Source of the DNA: Nicotiana tabacum
Taxonomy: Eukaryota; Streptophyta; Magnoliopsida; Solanales; Solanaceae
DNA: 64,000 bases
NCBI RefSeq assembly: GCF_000715075.1
Contig: NC_134103.1
Location: 57,256,230-57,320,229, forward strand
Reading direction: 5' to 3'
Position numbers and translations under genes: made by a program
The notes under the pieces: generated by a model
The model's input: the letters and a program-made list of their open reading frames with translations, nothing else
What the model was told of the DNA's origin: nothing
The model's database searches: none
Shown here: positions 32,976-44,331 of the stretch, piece after piece
Layout: every line of letters begins with the position of its first letter
How positions within the stretch are numbered: the stretch's first letter is position 1

Positions 32976-35274
32976 TGTCACGCCCCAACCTCGGGAAGCA
33001 CGACCAGCGCTCAACCGAGTGGACCCGGTCGAGAAAGCCTATAGATACTTTCTACCCAACTCACCCATGATCAAGAAAAGACATGATTTCATTAATCAAA
33101 TAGGAGGAAGTTCATATATACAATACTAAATCGTCTCATTGGTTACATTATTTTAAAGTCAAAAAAATACACACATTCTTATGATTTGAGTAAAACGAGA
33201 GATCAAAACACAACATAATCTGTTTGACTTTTCTAGCACCCATGTACAACCCACATACTGTCTACGGAGCCTCTAAAAGATACAAAAGGGTGTTATGATA
33301 GTGTCGGCAACAAGGCCCCGACTATACCTCGAGAAGTGATAATAATATGAACGAAAGATACAATACGTGACCCCGGGATGAAGTGGGGCTCACCAAGTCT
33401 GTTGGGAAGAGGATGTACCACTATCGCTGATCAACACTGCCTACTATGGAACCATCTACATCCATTTAAAGAAGTAGCGCCCCCAGCAAAAGGGACGTTA
33501 GTACTGTCGAATAGTACTAGTATGTAAAACTAAACACCATCTCAATAGAATGAATAATAATACAAGAGGAAACAATCAAGAATTCAATAAGAGCTTCAAA
33601 TAATACTAAAACATCAAGTTAAGGATCATATAAGTTTTCAAGTCAATTTCCATGTTATTAGGTTGGGTGATCTTTAGTGGCGATATACCATAATTCACAA
33701 TACCACCGTATTTTTACACGGAGTCTGATCACGACCCGATAGGCTAGGTCGTCTCATTTGAGACATCAACAATAACCACAATTTCAATTATCATTTCCAG
33801 CACAATCACCACTATGTGTGAGAAATGGCGTCTGATCACGGCCCGATCGGCTAGGCCATCTCACCCAAGACATTACCCTTTTCAGTCAATCATCTCACAT
33901 CATACTTCTTTCATATCTATTCAATTCATCGGCACTTATGGCCACAATTATAATATCGTTCTTGGCATTTGGCCGAATTTCATATTTCATGCTCCCCTTT
34001 TCATTTTCACACACCATTACCATTATCGACCACCAGACTCTTCAATTCAAGGATTTTAGGTACACATGAGAGCAATTAAGAGTCTTAGACATATATATAG
34101 TGATTTTATTCACATAATTTGGCATGATAACCTTCACTCAAGCATAACTTGAAATCGTAAACAATTATAACACACACAGCCACACTTTGAATATATATAC
34201 TCAAATGATAACATAGCATGAATAAATGCACTTGAAACACATATTGAACATGTATCTCTCAACACAAGATTAGTCGGGATAACCTTTTTCACAATGATCA
34301 ACTAGGGTCTTTCATAACTTACATGAACACCATGGAATTCGATTCTAAGAGAGGGGTTTAGCCAACATACCTCAATTGAGCTTCCTTAAACCTTTAAAAC
34401 GTTCCGGAATTCTTAGCAACTTCAATCTATTTTAGAAATATAACAAGTTGAACCAAAATTAGGAAGATGATCATGATTCAAGCTCATTTGAGTATGTTAT
34501 CAAGCACTAGGTGTGCATTGAGGTTTTTAAGGCCCTTTTACAAATGATTCCATCATCCCTCAACCTATTCTCTACCATTTTTAGCTCACAACCGTCCTAC
34601 ATTATATGATAACACATGAATGAAAGATAACAACTCCTACACCCAAATATTGTCTTGCTAATTACTCCCCTTTTTAGTAGATTTTTGAAATTAAGAGCTA
34701 GGGCATAGATTCATACCTTTAGGGTGAATACTTCTTTGTTAATCCACAATAAATGAGCAAGAATTGATGGATAATTGGTTGAAGGTTACTCCCTCACTCT
34801 AAGAACTCTTTCTCACTCCATGAATATCAGGAATATGCTAAAAAATGAACTATTGCATGTGTTTTAACAAGGTAGGGTCGGGTTTAAAAACCCCAAAAAT
34901 AAAGCCCTGAGACGGGATCTACGGTCGCATATGCGAACGCAGAATGGATATGCGGTCCGCATATCGGCCGCACAATTCGGTGCCAAAAAAATTGGAAACA
35001 TCTGTCTGGGTCTGTGGTCGTTATGCGGCCCGCAGACCTGTTCTGCGGTCACATAATGTGCCACAGAACCTACCTCCACAAAAATCTGAAAGTTGGATAT
35101 GCGATCAGAGTGTGGCCCTTGAAATGGTTTTACGGTCGCATAATGGGCCGAAAAATTGACATAAAAATGGCCCAGAAGACTGACTCACTCTACGACCATT
35201 CTACGGCCCGCAGAGTGATTATACAGCCGCATAATGGGCCATAGAAATGCCTATTTCTGCCAAATATTTCCTTC
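32976..35274 (-). mobile_element. 5' LTR of element E, truncated
   Basis: About 2.3 kb, collinear with 25321-27617. It lacks the LTR's outer 61 bp and joins gag G at 35275. It includes the CG-rich array at 34915-35250 and about two units of a 91-bp repeat near 33715-33870. Confidence 0.87.
34915..35250. repeat. CG-rich palindromic array in the E 5' LTR
   Basis: Counterpart of 27250-27595, with motifs such as atgcggtccgcatatcgg and ttatgcggcccgcagac. Confidence 0.75.
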
Positions 35275-35822
35275 AACTCCCCAGCGTACTGTTCAATCCA
35301 AAAATACGTTTCTCCTAACTGTTGAAATGTAGTAAAAGAAACTCCGCTCACCTCCATATTACCCATGGTGCGGAGAATGTGGCAGAACTTATCTAGAAAA
35401 CCTTATGCATTCTCGGTAGTCGGGCTGCTTAAAGTAGGAGGATCATACTTGTTGAACCTCTCAAGTCTACTCTCCTCATCGTCAGATGCCTCCGGTCTGA
35501 CCCCAAGTTGAACCAGTATAACAAACTGTGTTGGCATGACACACGAGACCTGATCAATGTGGACCCGCTACTCTAGGGTACGGGCCGCGAGAGTCAGAGC
35601 TCCTCCCCTAGCCTGAGATGTGGCTGTTCCAAGGGGAATCAATCCTGCCTGAGTTAGGGTGCCGAACATGCTCAAAAACCTTGCTAGGGTCGCCTAACGT
35701 CCAGGGGCAATAACAGGCATCTCAGGTGCTTGTCCCTCCTCAGCCTCTGCCCTGGCCTCGCGCGGCTCTAGCTGGGGCGTAGGTGTCTGATCATCGAATC
35801 CAACAGTGCGTGTCCTCACCAT
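35275..35822 (-). pseudogene. N-terminal piece of gag gene G
   Basis: The ATG at 35822 begins MVRTRTVGFDDQTPTPQ, a typical basic/Pro-rich start of this gag family. Then come RLERFNKYDPPTLSSP, a TAG, and FLDKFCHILRTMGNMEVSG, ending at FWIEQYAGEL where element E joins. The continuation is at 24772-25320. The G leader with gactctacta (35961-35970) and the primer site at 36007-36018 lie upstream. Three stops are visible. Confidence 0.83.
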
Positions 35823-36006
35823 CTGTGAGAGAATAGAAAGATAAATATTCAGATTTCGAAGTCAACAAATTCACATGATAAGAAATCAAAGAAGTGGGAT
35901 TTCCTAACAGTTCTGTAGCCTCTTGAAGATAAGTACAAACGTCTCCGTACCGATCCGCAGGACTCTACTAAACTTGCTTATGTCTTGTAACACCTATGAA
36001 CCTAGT

Positions 36007-36018
36007 GCTCTGATACCA
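36007..36018 (-). other. Primer-binding site of element G
   Basis: The minus strand reads TGGTATCAGAGC, 3 bp from the LTR end TGACAA. It confirms that the gag pieces belong to a minus-strand element whose 5' end is here. Confidence 0.85.
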
Positions 36019-36021
36019 ACT

Positions 36022-36303
36022 TGTCACGACCCCAATTTCCCACCTTAGGATGTCGTGATGGCACCTAGTCTCTAGGACTAGGTAAGCCTAACATTCATTG
36101 ATAACTTGATAGAAATAACAAAACTGAGATAATAAAATAAACTGATAAAGCTCATAATAACTCCAAAATGGATCTTCAACAAAATAATCCGCAAAACCGG
36201 TAGAACTGAGTCATAAGATCTACATAATGCTCTAAAATCTCTAATACAACACTGTCTGATAATATGATAATTAGTGATGAGAAGATAACAGAAGGTGACT
36301 CCT
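36022..36303 (-). mobile_element. Remnant of the 5' LTR of element G
   Basis: Starts (+ strand) tgtcacgaccccaatttccc, the reverse complement of an LTR 3' end. It is recognisable up to about 36303, where it joins a fragment in the opposite orientation at ggtgactcc. The rest of the LTR is missing. Confidence 0.65.
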
Positions 36304-36592
36304 TACTTCTATTACCTCGCCAATGTTAGTTATGATACTTGCTGAGTATGTGGGGTCGGTTGTACTCATACTATACTCTGCACTTAATTATGCAGATTTA
36401 GGTGTTGGACCAAGCCACCGGTAGCTTAGGCTTATTGAAGAGTTTGTCATCCGAGAGACAAGGTAGAGTTGCATCTCAACTGTAGTCTTGGTGTCTATTT
36501 TCATTTTGCACTATTATTTTCTATTCAGACAATATTGTTTTTTAGCATTTCAGACTTGTATTACCATTTTGGAGCTCATGACTCTTCGTATT
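36304..36592 (+). mobile_element. Unassigned LTR-like fragment
   Basis: Noncoding sequence with words typical of the middle of a plant LTR (tgctgagtatgtggggtc, tgcagatttaggtgttgg). No ends, no coding capacity, family not identified. Confidence 0.45.
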
Positions 36593-37437
36593 GCATGAGA
36601 GGATAGTGTTGTTGTTGGCTTTCTTGATGTTGATAGTTATCCTTTCACATTGGTTGCATATCTTCCACAACATTCACTTTCTTTGTTTGGCTTTCAGTGA
36701 ACATATTTGTCAACACAATGACATTGGTAGCAAGACCGGCAATCAATTGATCTCTTTCTTGATTTTTCTTAACCATTTGGTTGAAGGAGTACCATATGAT
36801 ATTCCACCTGTGGTGTCTTCCGAGTGCCAAGCTTGGTTTTGTTCGGCCATCTTGTCGAGGATTTGAGTGACCCTTGCAAATGTTTGGCTATGGATTGATT
36901 CATAGGATCCAAACCCATGTAAAACTTCTCCAACAAAATATTTTTTGGAAACACATGATTTGGTGATCTCACAAAATACAACTTGAATCTAGCCCATGCC
37001 TCTTGTAGTTGTTCCCCCGGTAATTGCTTGAAGAAGAAAATTTTGTCCCGAATCTCGGACTTCTTACTTTGTGGGAACCATTTTGCTAGGAAAACTTGCA
37101 CAAGTTCGGCCCAAGTGTGGATGGAGTTCGGAGTTAGATTTTGGATCCATTGCCTTGCCTCGCCGGCTAAAGAGTATTTGAACACCCTCAACTTTAGAGC
37201 ATCATCCAAGACATGATTCTGCTTATGCATTTCGCACACACCCAAAATGTTTCTGAGGTGTTGGGTCGGATCATCGTTGGTGGAATTTCGGAAAAACCTC
37301 TCTGCCTTTAGCATTAGGATGAGACTATGTTCCACTTTGAAGGTAGCTGCATCAACTCTAGGTGGGACAATGGCGTTGGTATCTTTAATATACTCATCTA
37401 TATCCGCAAACACATTCTCAATCTCTGGCTCGCCCAT
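36593..37437 (-). pseudogene. gag of Athila-like element J, truncated
   Basis: 37437-36769 encodes 222 residues: ADIDEYIKDTNAIVPPRV, FFRNSTNDDPTQHLRN, LRVFKYSLAGEARQWIQNL, TWAELVQVFLAKWFPQSK and LPGEQLQEAWARFK, the Retrotrans_gag fold of the Athila/Tat branch. The frame changes twice near 36890 and 36830. The last part continues at 36830-36645 (RDQLIAGLATNVIVLTNMF), then stops and is cut off near 36593. No pol of this element remains in the window. It follows a tRNA-Asp primer site, as expected for Athila-type elements. Confidence 0.82.
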
Positions 37438-37534
37438 GTTTTCCTAGTGACACCAAGCAAAACAAGCAAAGTGTGATGGAATAGAAAAAGACGTAAAATA
37501 AAGCACACACTTGTTAGTAATTTCAAAACTGTAT

Positions 37535-37552
37535 TCCCCGGCAACGGCGCCA
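37535..37552 (-). other. Primer-binding site of element J (tRNA-Asp type)
   Basis: The + strand reads TCCCCGGCAACGGCGCCA, the 3' end of plant aspartate tRNA including CCA, so the minus strand is a full-length complementary primer site. It lies 5 bp from the LTR end. tRNA-Asp priming is known for Athila-type elements. Confidence 0.9.
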
Positions 37553-37943
37553 AAATTTGATATGCTCAAATTACACCTATATAAATGGTGTAAGGCGGTA
37601 GGTGTTAAATATAATAACCCAACTAGGTTGGGGTGGAATCCCACAGGGAATAGGTGTGAAAAGGTTACTTGAATTATGAAGTATTATGAGAAGCTATTTT
37701 GTTAAGAGAATTGCCATAATTCTACTCTGTTAACTCTATAAAGAGTTTGGTAATTATGAACTATTAAGAGAAGCTATTTAGTTAAGAGAATTGATTAATT
37801 TGATTAAGAAATAAAGGTTTTATCCCCTTTTATGGAATGTAATGCTATCGGTGTTAATATGATATGTTTCTAATGGGAGGTCCATTGATATGCAAATGGT
37901 TCCTAAATGACTACCCAATATTTTCCAATAGTTAGGTATTATT

Positions 37944-38868
37944 TGTAACACCCCGGAAAATTTTGAAGTACTTAAGTGGTAAGCCCGGTAAATTTTGCAA
38001 AGAAAATAATGTTTCATGGTGTCGGACTAGGTTTACGTGTTTGAGGATTGTAGAAATTCTTTGCGGTGAGCTTGCTCGCCGCGGCTCAAAACTTTTGGGT
38101 TGAACAATGCACCGGAAAGTAAAGAAATATTTTTGGCGGAAAAGTGCATTTCTTCGGTCCATTATGCGACCGCAGAATCACTCTGCGGACTGCATAATGG
38201 CCGTAGAGTGAGGCAATTAATTGGGCTAATTGGAAGCAATTATGCGATCGACTATGGTTGAGACAGTTATCTATATTATTTTATTGCCGCACTGGTTCAT
38301 CATAATTATCTTGTATTTGTAAATTCTTAAATTGATGTTTAGTTTTCATACTAGTACTATTCGATTGTACTAACGTCCCTTTTGCCGGGGGCGCTGCATC
38401 TTTAAATGGATGCAGGTGGTTCCACAGCCGGAGAAATTGATTAGTGATAGCAATATACCTTATTCCCAGCTGACTTGGTGAGCCCCACTTCATCCCGGGG
38501 TCATGTATCTTTTGATCTTTATGCATTATGGTTGAGGTATAGTCGGGGCCTTGTTGCCGGCATTATCATTGTACTCTTCTTTATCTATAGAGGCTCCGTA
38601 GATATAGTTTGGGTTGTGTATTGGTACTGGGAAATACAAACTATGCTATGTTGTGGTTGTATTACTTGTCCATTTGAGACTTTAAAAATGGTGAAACTTA
38701 TGGTAAGAAATTGGTAACTGCAGACACGGCCACTTTATTGTTTAATTAAGGAAAATATATATTCTCTTTATTCATGAATGAGTTTGGGTAGAGGAAATCT
38801 AACAGGTTTGCTTGGTCGGGTTCACTCGGTTGAGCGCCGGTCGCGGTCCACGATTTTGGGGCGTGACA
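37944..38868 (+). mobile_element. Solo LTR K, internally deleted
   Basis: 925 bp, from TGTAACACCCCGG to GGGGCGTGACA, with TTATT (37939-37943) and GTATT (38869-38873) as a target duplication with one change. The uninterrupted site in element A's LTR reads gtatt, supporting this. It is the same family as solo LTR P (2,516 bp) but lacks about 1.6 kb after position ~38260, including the 91-bp repeats and most of the CG array. Confidence 0.83.
38155..38265. repeat. Remaining CG-rich array in K
   Basis: Motifs such as ccattatgcgaccgcagaat and ctctgcggactgcataatgg. It is cut short by the internal deletion. Confidence 0.65.
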
Positions 38869-39116
38869 GTATTTCATCATTATGATTTTCCCAAATATAA
38901 AAGAGTTACAATTTAAGAACAACCAATTTATGCCAAGTAGAACCCACGTATTCCTAAGCGATTCTATTAAACAAGCTTTAAAGCCTTAAGTTCTTGCTAT
39001 TCAATTCTACCAAACTCTCCACTTTTCCAAGTGAAACATAAAGTAAATTGGCACTAGTTATTGTTTGTTTCCATCAACCATAAATGAATCATAAGAAATA
39101 AATAGAAATCAATAGC

Positions 39117-39121
<5 letters not shown>

Positions 39122-39181
<60 letters not shown>
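39122..39181. repeat. (AT)n microsatellite
   Basis: About 29 to 30 uninterrupted AT/TA units inside the J LTR. The equivalent position in element A's LTR (near 4178) has only atatgcat. Confidence 0.95.
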
Positions 39182-39186
<5 letters not shown>

Positions 39187-39474
39187 AGTAAACACCCATT
39201 AACATTACACCCATTTAGGGTCCACAACATTAGTATTTAAAGTTAGCTACTCATACTAAAATAGAAGAACAAAGTAATAAATAATGTCATAAAAGCTTAC
39301 AAAGAAGACAAAGTCTTGGAATCTCTCCCAAAAATCTTCAAAATAAGTGGTGTATTCAATGCTCTAAGTGTAGCCTTTTTTCCAGACAAGATACCCCACA
39401 AAACCCTAGTTATTCTATTTATAATGACCCAAAATTTGCGGAGAAAATGTGACAAAAATAACACTTTAGATTGA

Positions 39475-39800
39475 TTTTGCGACCGCAGAATGGACTGCGG
39501 AATTGATCTGTGATCCGCACATCATTAGCGACGCCGCATATTTAATCTCCAAGCTTCGCAGATTAATCTCACATAATGACTATGCGGTATGCGTCATGAT
39601 TTCGAGGCTGCATAGTGTATCGCAAATTCATCTTCACCGGAGGTCTTCTTGCATTTGTGCGGAAATTTTTCGGTCTACAAATGAGTTATGCGACGGCATA
39701 TTGAACCGCATATTCGACTCTTGAAACTGCCCTGGCCTGGTTACTTCTGTGATAGGTCTCCGATTCGCAGACCACTCCTGCAGTCGCATATCTATCGCAC
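39475..39800. repeat. CG-rich palindromic array in the J LTR
   Basis: Counterpart of 3640-3890, with gcgaccgcagaatgg, tatgcggtatgcg and tgcagtcgcatat-type motifs. Confidence 0.65.
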
Positions 39801-39972
39801 ATCTGCCTTCTCTATGGTTTTTGTCTATCATTTTCATGTTCTTGGCACTTCATGTCCGATTTCCTGTAAAACACCTAAACTACATAAGAAATGCCTTATA
39901 ATGCTTTAAACGATGAGCTAAAGTCTATGAAATTAGTATCGACAGTGCCACAATTCTATGGCACATCACTCC

Positions 39973-42900
39973 ATAGACTGCACAGGCTCCAACGATTCCA
40001 AAGGGTCCACACGGTTCAAATTCCATGGTTGTTGCTCCAGTTGTCGCTCCACCTGCACTGCCTGCTAGGGTGGAGGTCAGGTGGGTAGAGGTCACCCTAA
40101 AGGGGAAGGACATGCTCGTTTCTATGCTTTTCCTGGTAGGACGAAGGCAGTTTCATCGATTGCGGTCATCACATGTATGGTTCCGGTCTGTCATAGGGAT
40201 GCATCGTGCTTATTTTATCTGGGATCCACTTATTCATATGTATCATCTTACTTTGCTCCGTATTTGGATATATCTCACGATTCTTTGAGTGCTACTGTAT
40301 ATGTGTCCTCGCTTGTGGGAGATTCTATTGTTGTTGATCATGTTTATCGGTCATGTTTGGTCATTATTGGTGGTTACGAGACCAGAGTTGATCCACTATT
40401 GCTTATTATGGTAGACTTTGATGTGATCTTGGGTATGATTGGTTGTCACCCTATCACGCTATACTGGATTGTCATGCCAAGACTGTGACATTGGCTATGC
40501 TAGGGTTGCTGCGGTTGGAGTGGAGGGGTAGATTGGATTATATTCCAAGCAGAGTTATGTACTTTCATAAGGCACAACGGATGGTTGAGAAGGAGTTTGA
40601 AACATATATAGCCTTTATGAGAGATGTCAGTGCTGATACTTCTACCGTTGAGTTAGTTCCATTAGTGGGAGGCTTCCCAGATATGTTTCCAGCAGACCTT
40701 CCGAGCATGCTGCCCGATAGAGATATCAATTTTGGTATTGACCTGGTGCCGGGTACTTAGCCCATTTCCGTTCCACCATATCGTATGCCACCAGTGGAGT
40801 TGAAGGAGTTAAAGGAAAAGATGTAGGATTTTCTTGATAAGGGCTTCATCTGGCCGAGTGTTTCACCTTGGGGTGCTCTGGTTCTGTTTGTGATGAAGAA
40901 AGATGGTTCTAAGCGAATGTGTATTGATTATAAGCAGTTGAACAAGGTTATAGCAAAGAACAGGTACCCATTACCGCACATTGATGACCTATTTGACCAG
41001 ATTCAGGGTGCTAGAGTGTTTTCGGAGATTGATTTGAGGTCAAGGTATAATTAGCTGAAGATTCGGGATTCAGATATTTCGAAGACTGCTTTCAGGACTC
41101 GGTATGGCCACTACGAGTTTTTAGTGATGTCATTTGGGCTAACCAATGCCCCAATAATATTTATGCACTTGATGAGCAATGTATTCTAACCATATCTTGA
41201 CTCATTCATCTTCGTATTTATTGATGAAATCTTGGTATATTCTTGCAGTCGGGAGGATCATGAGTAGTATTTGAGGATCGTGCTCCAGTCCTTGAAGGAG
41301 AAGAAGTTATATGCAAAATTCTCCAAGTGTGAGTTCTGGCTTAATTTGATGGCGTTTTTGGGTCATGTGCTGTCAAGTTAGGGGATCATGGTAGATCCAA
41401 AGAAGATTGAGGTAGTTCAGAGTTGGCCCAGACCGTCTTCAGCTACTAAGATTCAGAGTTTCCTTGGGTTGGTCGAATATTATCGTCATTTCGTAGATGG
41501 TTTCTCATCCATTACTACACCTTTGATTAGATTGACCCAGAAGGATGCTCCTTTCAGATAGTCTGAGGAGTGTGAGACAAGCTTTCAAAAGCTCAAGACT
41601 GCATTGACTACAGCCCTAGTGTTGGTGTTGCCGATGGGTTCGGGGTCTTACACTTTGTATTGTGATGTATTGCGTATTAGGCTTGGCATGGTGTTGATTC
41701 AAGATGGTAGGGTGACTGCCTACGCATCTCGGCAGTTGAAGGTTCATGAGAAGAACTACCTAGTTCACGACTTGAAATTGGTAGCTATTATTCATGCATT
41801 GAAGATTTGGCGGCACTATTTGTACGGTGTTCCATGTGACGTCTATACTAACCATCGGAGTCTCCAGCATCTGTTCAAGCAGAATGACCTTAATTTGCAA
41901 TAACAGAGGTTGTTAGAGTTGCTGAAAGAGTATGATATCACTATTATGTATCATCCCGGGAAGTCCAATGTGGTGGTCGATGCCTTGAGTAGAAAGGCAG
42001 AGAGTATGGGCAGTTTGGCATATTTACCGGCAGCAGAGAGGCCACTAGCCATGGATGTTCAGGCTTTGGCCAATAAGTTTGTGAGACTGGATGTTTCGGA
42101 GCCCAACCGGGTTTTTGCTTGCATGGTTTCTCGGTCTTCCTTGTATGAGCGCATCGGGGAGTATTAGTTTGACGACCCCCATTTGCTTATCCTTAAGGAC
42201 ACAGTACAGCACGACGATTCCAATGAGGTTTGACGGGGTGTTGCGGATGCAGGGCCAGATATGTATGACCAATATGGATGGGTTGCGTGAGTTGATCCTT
42301 GAGGAGGCCCACAGTTCGCGGTATTCCATTCATCCAAGTGCCGCTAAGATGTATCAGGATTTGAGGCAACACTATTGGTGGAGAAGAATAAAGAAAGATA
42401 TAGTAGAGTATGTGAGTCAGTGCTTGAAATATCAACAGGTGAAGTACGAGCATCAGACGCCGGGCGGTTTACTTCAGAGACTTGAGATTCTCGAGCAGAA
42501 GTGGGAGCGTATTACCATGAATTTCGTTGTCGGGCTTCCATGGACCTTGAAGAAATTTGATGCAGTGTGGGTTATTGTAGATAGGTTGACCAAATCGGCA
42601 CATTTTATTCCGGTGGTAACTACTTATTCTTCGGAGCAGTTGGCTCAGATCTATATCCGTGAGATTTTTCGTCTCCATGGTGTGCCAATGTCCATTATCT
42701 CTAATCGAGGTACGCAGTTTACATCGCTTCTGGAGAGCCGTGCATCATGATTTAGGTACACAAGTTGAATTGAGTACAATATTTCACCCCTAGACGGACA
42801 GTCAATCCCAACGCACCATTCAAATCTTGGAGGATATGCTATGCTCCAGTGTTATGGATTTCAGGGGTTCATGGGATCAGTTCCTACCGCTTGCAGAGTT

Positions 42901-43600
42901 CGCCTACAACAACAACTACCAATCGAGTATCCAGATGGCTCCTTATGAGGTCTTATATGGGAGGCGGTGTCGTTCGTCAATTGGTTTGTTTGAGACGAGA
43001 GAGGCTAGTTTGTTGGGCACCTATTTAGTTCGGGATGCCTTAGACAAAGTGAAGTTCATTGAGGATTCATTGAGGATCAACTTCGTATAGCTCAGTCTAG
43101 ATAGAAGAGTTGCAGTGATCGAAGGGCTCGTGATGTAGCATTTATGGTAGGATAGAGGGTTTTGCTGCGGGTTTCACCCATGAAGGGTGTGATAACTTTC
43201 GAAAGAAGGGAAAGTTGAGCCTTAGGTATATTGGTCCTTTTAAGATTCTTGAGATAGTTGGTGAGGTGGCCTACAAACTTGCATTGCCACCCAACTTATC
43301 GGCAATTCACCCGGTGTTCCATGTCTCCATGATCCGGAAGTATTATGGTGATCCGTCCCATGTATTAGATTTCAGTTCAATCCAATTGGACAAGGATTTA
43401 ATTTATGTTGAGGAGCTAGTGGCTATCTTGGATAGACAGGTCCGAAAGTCTAGGTCAAATAACATTGCTTCAGTGAAGGTTTAATGGAGGGGTCATCCGG
43501 TTGAGGATACGACCTGGAAGACCGAGCATGACATGCTGAGTCGTTATCCTTACCTTTTTGTCACTTCAGTTGTATCTATGCACGTTCGAGGATGAACGTT
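39973..43600 (+). pseudogene. gag C terminus and pol of element M1, broken
   Basis: Starts in the gag linker (RGHPKGEGHARFYAFPG). The protease site has LFYLGSTYSYVSS, so the catalytic Asp has become Tyr. RT covers about 40680-41500: [43 protein letters not shown], and FIDEI in place of FIDDI. RNase H at about 41650-41990 gives [13 protein letters not shown] and HPGKSNVVVDALSRK. Integrase at 42240-43090 has HSSRYSIHPSAAKMY, CLKYQQ (second zinc Cys lost), MNFVVGLP (Asp to Asn) and SIISNRGTQF (Asp to Asn), then LPLAEFAYNNNYQSS. The chromodomain end is at 43215-43560 (EDTTWKTEHDMLSRYPYLF). Stops and frameshifts abound. Confidence 0.87.
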
Positions 43601-43606
43601 TGTTTT

Positions 43607-43775
43607 AAGAGGGGGAGAATTTAACGACCCAACCTATCATTTTGTGTATTTGAGCACCGTTTCTCCTTTTTATGATTCACACATGTGTATTTGTTGTTTT
43701 ATGACTTGCGGGGTTGATTAGTTTCATTCCGAAAGATTTTGGGTTGATTTGGACCATTTGGTCCTGTTTACGTGT
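43607..43775 (+). mobile_element. Purine tract and short remnant of the M1 3' LTR
   Basis: AAGAGGGGGAGA at 43607-43618 is followed by TTTAACGACCCAACC (terminal TG mutated) at 43620. After about 155 bp the LTR breaks off and protease sequence of M2 begins at a shared cgtgtcca word near 43771. Confidence 0.75.
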
Positions 43776-44331
43776 CCACACCTGTGAGAGATTCTATTGT
43801 TGTTGACTGTGTGCATTGGTCGTGTTTAGTTGTTATTGGTGGTTTTAGACCAGAGTTGATCTATTATTGATCAGTATGGTAGACTTTAATGTTATTTTGG
43901 GCATGGACTGGTTGTCGCCCTATCATGCTATTCATGATTGTCACGCCAAGATGGTAACATTGGCTATGCCAGGTTTACCGCGGTTGGAGTGGAGGGGTAC
44001 TTTGGATTATGTTCCTAGCAGGGTTGTGTTATTCCTTAAGTCACATCGGATGGTTAGGAAGGGGTGTGATGCATATATAGACTTTGTGAGATATGTTAGT
44101 GTTGATATTCCTACCGTTGAGTCAGTTCCTGTAGTGAGAGACTATCCAGATCTATTTCTGGCAAATCCTCTGGGCATGCCACCCATTAGGGATAGCGATT
44201 TTGGTATTGAATTGTTGCTGGGCACTCAGCCCATTTCTATTCCACCATATCGTATGGCCTCTGTGGAGTTGAAGAAGTTAAAGGAGCAATTGCAAGAGTT
44301 GCTTGATAAGGTTTTCATTCGGCCTAGTGTT
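43772..44331 (+). pseudogene. Protease-RT piece of element M2, left of the L insertion
   Basis: Protease tail (VVDCVHWSC, then NVILGMDWLSPYHAIHD after a frameshift) and the RT start ([30 protein letters not shown]). The protein is interrupted within the codons after RPSV by the LTR start TGTAACGACC. The gene resumes at 57246 with SLWGASVLFVKK. Confidence 0.83.

Larger units (their letters stand above)
25321..35274 (-). mobile_element. Element E: chromovirus inserted in gag gene G
   Basis: Minus-strand Ty3/gypsy element with 3' LTR 25321-27678, purine tract 27679-27694, gag-pol 28046-32796, leader, primer site 32959-32971 and 5' LTR 32976-35274. Almost all coding DNA stays in one frame and is broken mainly by point stops, so this is the best-preserved element here. 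The 5' LTR lacks its first 61 bp compared with the 3' LTR (27618-27678). The expected right target duplication is missing too, so a deletion took the upstream junction. Its lineage matches D (Tekay/Del). Confidence 0.9.
37558..39972 (-). mobile_element. 5' LTR of Athila-like element J, with solo LTR K inside
   Basis: Inverted copy of element A's 3' LTR. The end GAGCATATCA is at 37558, and the start near 39972 has its first few bases altered where it meets M1. About 1.48 kb without K. It carries an (AT)n tract at 39122-39181 and the CG-rich array at 39475-39800. Confidence 0.83.

Noticed and set aside
40680..43560. Endogenous pararetrovirus instead of retrotransposon
   Set aside because: Integrase with a chromodomain, LTRs and purine tracts follow the RT. 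No movement or coat protein region is seen.
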